DNA from: Saprospiraceae bacterium
GTDB lineage: Bacteria > Bacteroidota > Bacteroidia > Chitinophagales > Saprospiraceae
Direction of reading: 5' to 3'
DNA length: 8,081 nt
NCBI GenBank assembly: GCA_015494245.1
Contig: WGBN01000412.1
Coordinates: forward strand, 1-8,081
Shown: one piece after another, positions 5,694-8,081 of the stretch
Numbering within the stretch: the first letter of the stretch is position 1
Layout: each line of letters starts with the position of its first letter
Notes under the pieces: model-generated
Seen by the model: the letters and a program-made list of their open reading frames with translations, nothing else
Told to the model about the DNA's origin: nothing
Databases searched by the model: none
Made by a program: the position numbers and the translations under genes

Positions 5694-6653
5694 ATGTCCG
5701 ATGTGAACCCGGATTTTCCACCCCAAAAATTGTTTATCATGTTGATCAAATTACTTGACAAGGCGCTTCACAAGGACCATCTTATTGGCAAGTACTACAT
5801 CAAAGCTCCTGCGGAGAACCGCAAAAAGCTGTTGCGTTTGCGTGCGCGTTTTCACAGGAAAGACATTTTGGCGCGCCGCGAAGAAGCTGCCCGCATAGCG
5901 GATGCTGCTTTTATGGAAATTCCCGATGATTTGGGTTTTAAGGTATTGTCAGACTACGATTTTCCGGAAGTTCCCCGGATGTTGGAGGAGGCTTTGGAAA
6001 TTGTGGCTACGCACGATCTGGAGAAAATCAGAAAGAACAAAAAACCGCAGTTGATGACGGGTTTGCTGAAGCCTCATTGGCTGAAGCTGGAGAGCCCGTT
6101 TGTGCAATTTCCGTTGCGCAAGGAAGTGGCTGCTTCCATTTCCAATTATCTGGGCTGCGTGCCGGTTATCACAAAAATTGACTTGTGGTATTCGCGTTAC
6201 AGCGAGGAGATGAGCACCAGTCAGTTTTTTCACTGCGATTACGAGTCGGGCCGGCAGATTAAGACCTTTATTTTTGCGAAGGATGTGGAGATGGCGGATG
6301 GCCCGTTTACTGCTATTGGCGCGAAGCGCTCGGATGATGTTCGCAAGGCTTTGAGGTATCGCTATGGGGATAAAATTCCGGATGAGGCTGTCAATCCCAT
6401 TGTGCCGCCGGAGGAACACGTAGTCGTTACGGGCCGTAGGGGCACCATGCTTTTTGGCGATACTTCGCGTTGTTTTCATTACGGCAGCCGCGTAGAAGAC
6501 CCCGAGCGTTGGCGTTTGGCCGTGTTGTATCAGTTTTTGCGGCCGCAGTCTTTTTTGCTGTCTTTGAATTACCGGAAGTCGGCGCCTTTTGCTTTTCTGG
6601 CTACGCCCGACATGCCTCGTTATCAGCGCATGATGCTGGGTGCTTCCTTCTGA
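5694..6653 (+). CDS. Phytanoyl-CoA-dioxygenase-like Fe(II)/2-oxoglutarate oxygenase
   Basis: This 319-residue protein is probably a non-haem iron, 2-oxoglutarate-dependent hydroxylase of the PhyH-like group. The iron-binding triad is visible: FHCD at 179-182 gives the HxD pair (His180, Asp182), and RCFHYGSR at 259-266 gives the distal His262. Arg274 in ERWRLAVLYQF (271-281) sits about 12 residues after the distal histidine and is the likely 2-oxoglutarate anchor. The strands between (TFIFAKDVEMADGPFTAIGA, 191-210) have the look of the jelly-roll core, where DGP is typical. The first 110 residues are helical and basic with no signal peptide, so it should act in the cytoplasm. Placed between three sulfotransferases and a flippase, it may hydroxylate a sugar, lipid carrier or acyl group and so create a hydroxyl that a sulfotransferase can use; this is inference. 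The start is ATG 5694 (8 bp after the previous stop, with GGAGG). ATG 5739 would give 304 residues and keep all motifs. Confidence 0.8.
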   Translation: MSDVNPDFPPQKLFIMLIKLLDKALHKDHLIGKYYIKAPAENRKKLLRLRARFHRKDILARREEAARIADAAFMEIPDDLGFKVLSDYDFPEVPRMLEEALEIVATHDLEKIRKNKKPQLMTGLLKPHWLKLESPFVQFPLRKEVAASISNYLGCVPVITKIDLWYSRYSEEMSTSQFFHCDYESGRQIKTFIFAKDVEMADGPFTAIGAKRSDDVRKALRYRYGDKIPDEAVNPIVPPEEHVVVTGRRGTMLFGDTSRCFHYGSRVEDPERWRLAVLYQFLRPQSFLLSLNYRKSAPFAFLATPDMPRYQRMMLGASF

Positions 6654-6661
6654 GTGAACAT

Positions 6662-6692
6662 GGAGTGCAGTCTTTGAACAGGGCTGCACTTC
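6662..6692 (+). promoter_or_regulatory. Stem-loop between oxygenase and flippase genes
   Basis: AGTGCAG (6664-6670) pairs perfectly with CTGCACT (6684-6690) around a 13-nt loop; a G-T and a G-C pair could extend the stem to nine pairs. No T-run follows, so it is not a standard terminator. It occupies most of the only sizeable gap (6654-6705) in the downstream part of the operon and lies 13 bp before the flippase start, where it could affect mRNA stability or translation. Confidence 0.45.
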
Positions 6693-6705
6693 CTTGCCAA
6701 AATTT

Positions 6706-8016
6706 ATGTCCGGAGCCCGAAAATCGCTGGGTAATTTTATCACGCTGCTCGTGATGTTTCCTCTGAGCATAGGGGTTAATATATTGGTAGCCCGCATTTT
6801 GGGGCCGGCCAACAAGGGCTTGTATGCCTTCATGGTTTTGCTGGGGGAATCTATGCTGCCCATTTTGTTTTTGGGTTTTGGCGTGGGGGTAGTGTATTTG
6901 CTGGGCTCGGAGCGTTTTAAGGGGAGGGATGTAGTGTTTAGTTCTTTGGTGATTGGCTTTTTGAACGGGGCTGTGGTAGCTTTGCTGCTGGCTTTTTTGT
7001 GGTCGAGGCAATGGCTTGGAAAAACTGCAGCGGAACTGCCCGGGGAGTTTATGTTGCCCGTTCTGATGACTTTGCCCTTGACCGGCATGTTTAGTATGGC
7101 CAAGCAGATTTTGAAGGGGCGTTCTCAATTTAAGGTGTTGAATATTTTGACTTTGGCCAATGCCATTTTCAACATAGCCTTGCTTTCAGCTTTTGTCTTG
7201 TTGACGGGCATGGCCCTGCGCGGTGCTGTCATGGCCATTGTGGTGCAGAAGATTTTGACGGCTGTGGTGGTCATTTACCTGTTGGCGCGCTATACTCATC
7301 CTCGTTTGAAGTTTAATCCGGCTTTTGTGCGCGAGAGTTATGCCTACGGCATCAAGGCCTGGTTGGGCAATATGGCGACTCGTTCGAATGAGCGGATGGA
7401 TCAGCTCATTCTCAGTTTTTTTGCTGATGCTAAGTTGTTGGGTTATTATTCCGTAGCCTTTTCAATTGTTCGCTTGATGGGTTTTTTTCCGCAGGCCATT
7501 TCACCGGTTTTGTTCAACATGGTGGCGAAGGCGAAAGATGCGGGGCGCAGCGCTGTTTTGTTGGCGCAGGTACACCGAGCTTTGTTGCTGCTTGTGGGAG
7601 GTATGGCCCTGGCATTGGGTTTGGCGGGGAAGTGGTTGATTCCGTTTTTATATGGCTCTGCTTATGAGGCCTCTTATTTTCCGATGTTGATTCTTCTGCC
7701 CGGCATGTTCATTTATATGGCTTCGCGTCGGGTGATCAACAAATTTCTTTCGGCCAATGGGTATCCGGGCTTGTCGAGCCGTGTGGAGGCCATCGGGGCG
7801 TTGACGGGTATTGTGGCTTATCTGCTGCTCATACCGGTTTTTGGCGTTGCGGGTGCAGCCCTGGCTTCCAGTCTGGCTTATATCGTTTCTACCATAGCTG
7901 CTCATTACTATCTGCACCGGCTTTTGCCCAATTTCCGCGCGGCTGATTTGTTTTTGGTGGGGAGGAAAGATTTGGTTTGGCTTTACCGGCGTGTTTTAGG
8001 GGCTTTGGGGAGGTGA
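6706..8016 (+). CDS. Wzx-type oligosaccharide flippase / polysaccharide biosynthesis membrane protein
   Basis: This 436-residue inner-membrane protein has about 12 hydrophobic spans (roughly 11-31, 41-64, 76-98, 115-133, 145-166, 170-193, a weaker pair between 213 and 260, 290-312, 322-340, 362-380 and 382-403). This is the usual size and layout for the MATE/MOP-superfamily flippases that move undecaprenyl-linked repeat units across the inner membrane. Family signs are ARILGPANKGLYAF at 29-42 (the A.xLGPxxxGxY motif after span 1), SLGN near the start, and RSNERMDQLIL at 226-236, which carries the charged R..R.D pattern before span 7. I chose ATG 6706; TTG 6694 would add only four residues and has no better ribosome site. 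As the export step it would act last on a glycan already sulfated in the cytoplasm. The next gene follows after 6 bp. The family is secure, the cargo unknown. Confidence 0.92.
   Translation: MSGARKSLGNFITLLVMFPLSIGVNILVARILGPANKGLYAFMVLLGESMLPILFLGFGVGVVYLLGSERFKGRDVVFSSLVIGFLNGAVVALLLAFLWSRQWLGKTAAELPGEFMLPVLMTLPLTGMFSMAKQILKGRSQFKVLNILTLANAIFNIALLSAFVLLTGMALRGAVMAIVVQKILTAVVVIYLLARYTHPRLKFNPAFVRESYAYGIKAWLGNMATRSNERMDQLILSFFADAKLLGYYSVAFSIVRLMGFFPQAISPVLFNMVAKAKDAGRSAVLLAQVHRALLLLVGGMALALGLAGKWLIPFLYGSAYEASYFPMLILLPGMFIYMASRRVINKFLSANGYPGLSSRVEAIGALTGIVAYLLLIPVFGVAGAALASSLAYIVSTIAAHYYLHRLLPNFRAADLFLVGRKDLVWLYRRVLGALGR
8008..8013 (+). promoter_or_regulatory. Ribosome binding site of the truncated last gene
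   Basis: GGGAGG inside the last codons of the flippase gene lies nine bases before ATG 8023. With the 6-bp gap it supports 8023 as a genuine start, coupled to the flippase gene. Confidence 0.5.
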
Positions 8017-8022
8017 ATCTTT

Positions 8023-8081
8023 ATGTCTATTCTTAATCACATATTCATAGACCGCAAGCGTTTCCCCAATGCCAGTACGCC
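8023..8081 (+). CDS. Start of an unidentified gene, cut by the window edge
   Basis: ATG 8023 opens a frame that stays open to the end of the window (19 full codons, beginning MSILNHIFIDRKRFPNAST). It follows the flippase stop by 6 bp and has a good GGGAGG site. Position and spacing make it the next gene of the operon, probably another glycan-assembly gene such as a glycosyltransferase, but 19 residues are too few to identify it. Confidence 0.6.
   Translation, partial: MSILNHIFIDRKRFPNAST

Noticed and set aside
5949..7103. 384-codon open frame on the minus strand
   Set aside because: It runs across the boundary between the oxygenase and flippase genes, both well supported on the + strand, and its translation is low in structure and resembles no family.

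Overview
The window (8081 bp, G+C near 50 percent, every supported gene on the + strand) is part of a surface-glycan biosynthesis locus. It holds seven complete genes and the first 19 codons of an eighth. The organism looks like a member of Bacteroidota. The reasons are indirect: leucine codons are dominated by TTG, Shine-Dalgarno sites are mostly weak, the upstream edge carries TAAAC heptamer repeats, and one intergenic region carries a CTCCCC/GGGGAG hairpin of a kind I associate with that phylum. No rRNA, tRNA or marker protein settles the taxonomy.

Layout. Positions 3-37 hold five tandem 7-bp units. A NeuB-type (sialic/nonulosonic acid synthase family) gene at 51-995 follows and lacks the usual C-terminal SAF domain. 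A 206-bp gap (996-1201) carries direct repeats around a hairpin. Next comes a tight series: a GT-B-like glycosyl/glycerophosphotransferase (1202-2671), three PAPS-dependent sulfotransferases of three different sequence types (2664-3713, 3691-4734, 4738-5685) and a phytanoyl-CoA-dioxygenase-like Fe(II)/2-oxoglutarate oxygenase (5694-6653). Junctions inside this series are an 8-bp overlap, a 23-bp overlap, a 3-bp gap and an 8-bp gap, so it is almost certainly one translationally coupled operon. A 52-bp gap with a stem-loop leads to a multispanning Wzx-type flippase (6706-8016), followed after 6 bp by a truncated reading frame that runs off the window.

How the genes may work together (inference). 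The NeuB-like enzyme would condense a sugar with phosphoenolpyruvate to make a nonulosonic or related keto acid. The transferase would add it or another unit to a lipid-linked glycan. The three sulfotransferases and the oxygenase have no visible signal peptide or membrane span, so they would sulfate and hydroxylate the precursor in the cytoplasm. The flippase would then move the finished unit across the inner membrane. CMP-sugar synthetase, polymerase, ligase and PAPS-synthesis genes are not in the window. The most unusual points are the number and diversity of sulfotransferases, their pairing with a PhyH-type oxygenase, and the SAF-less synthase with an altered substrate loop.
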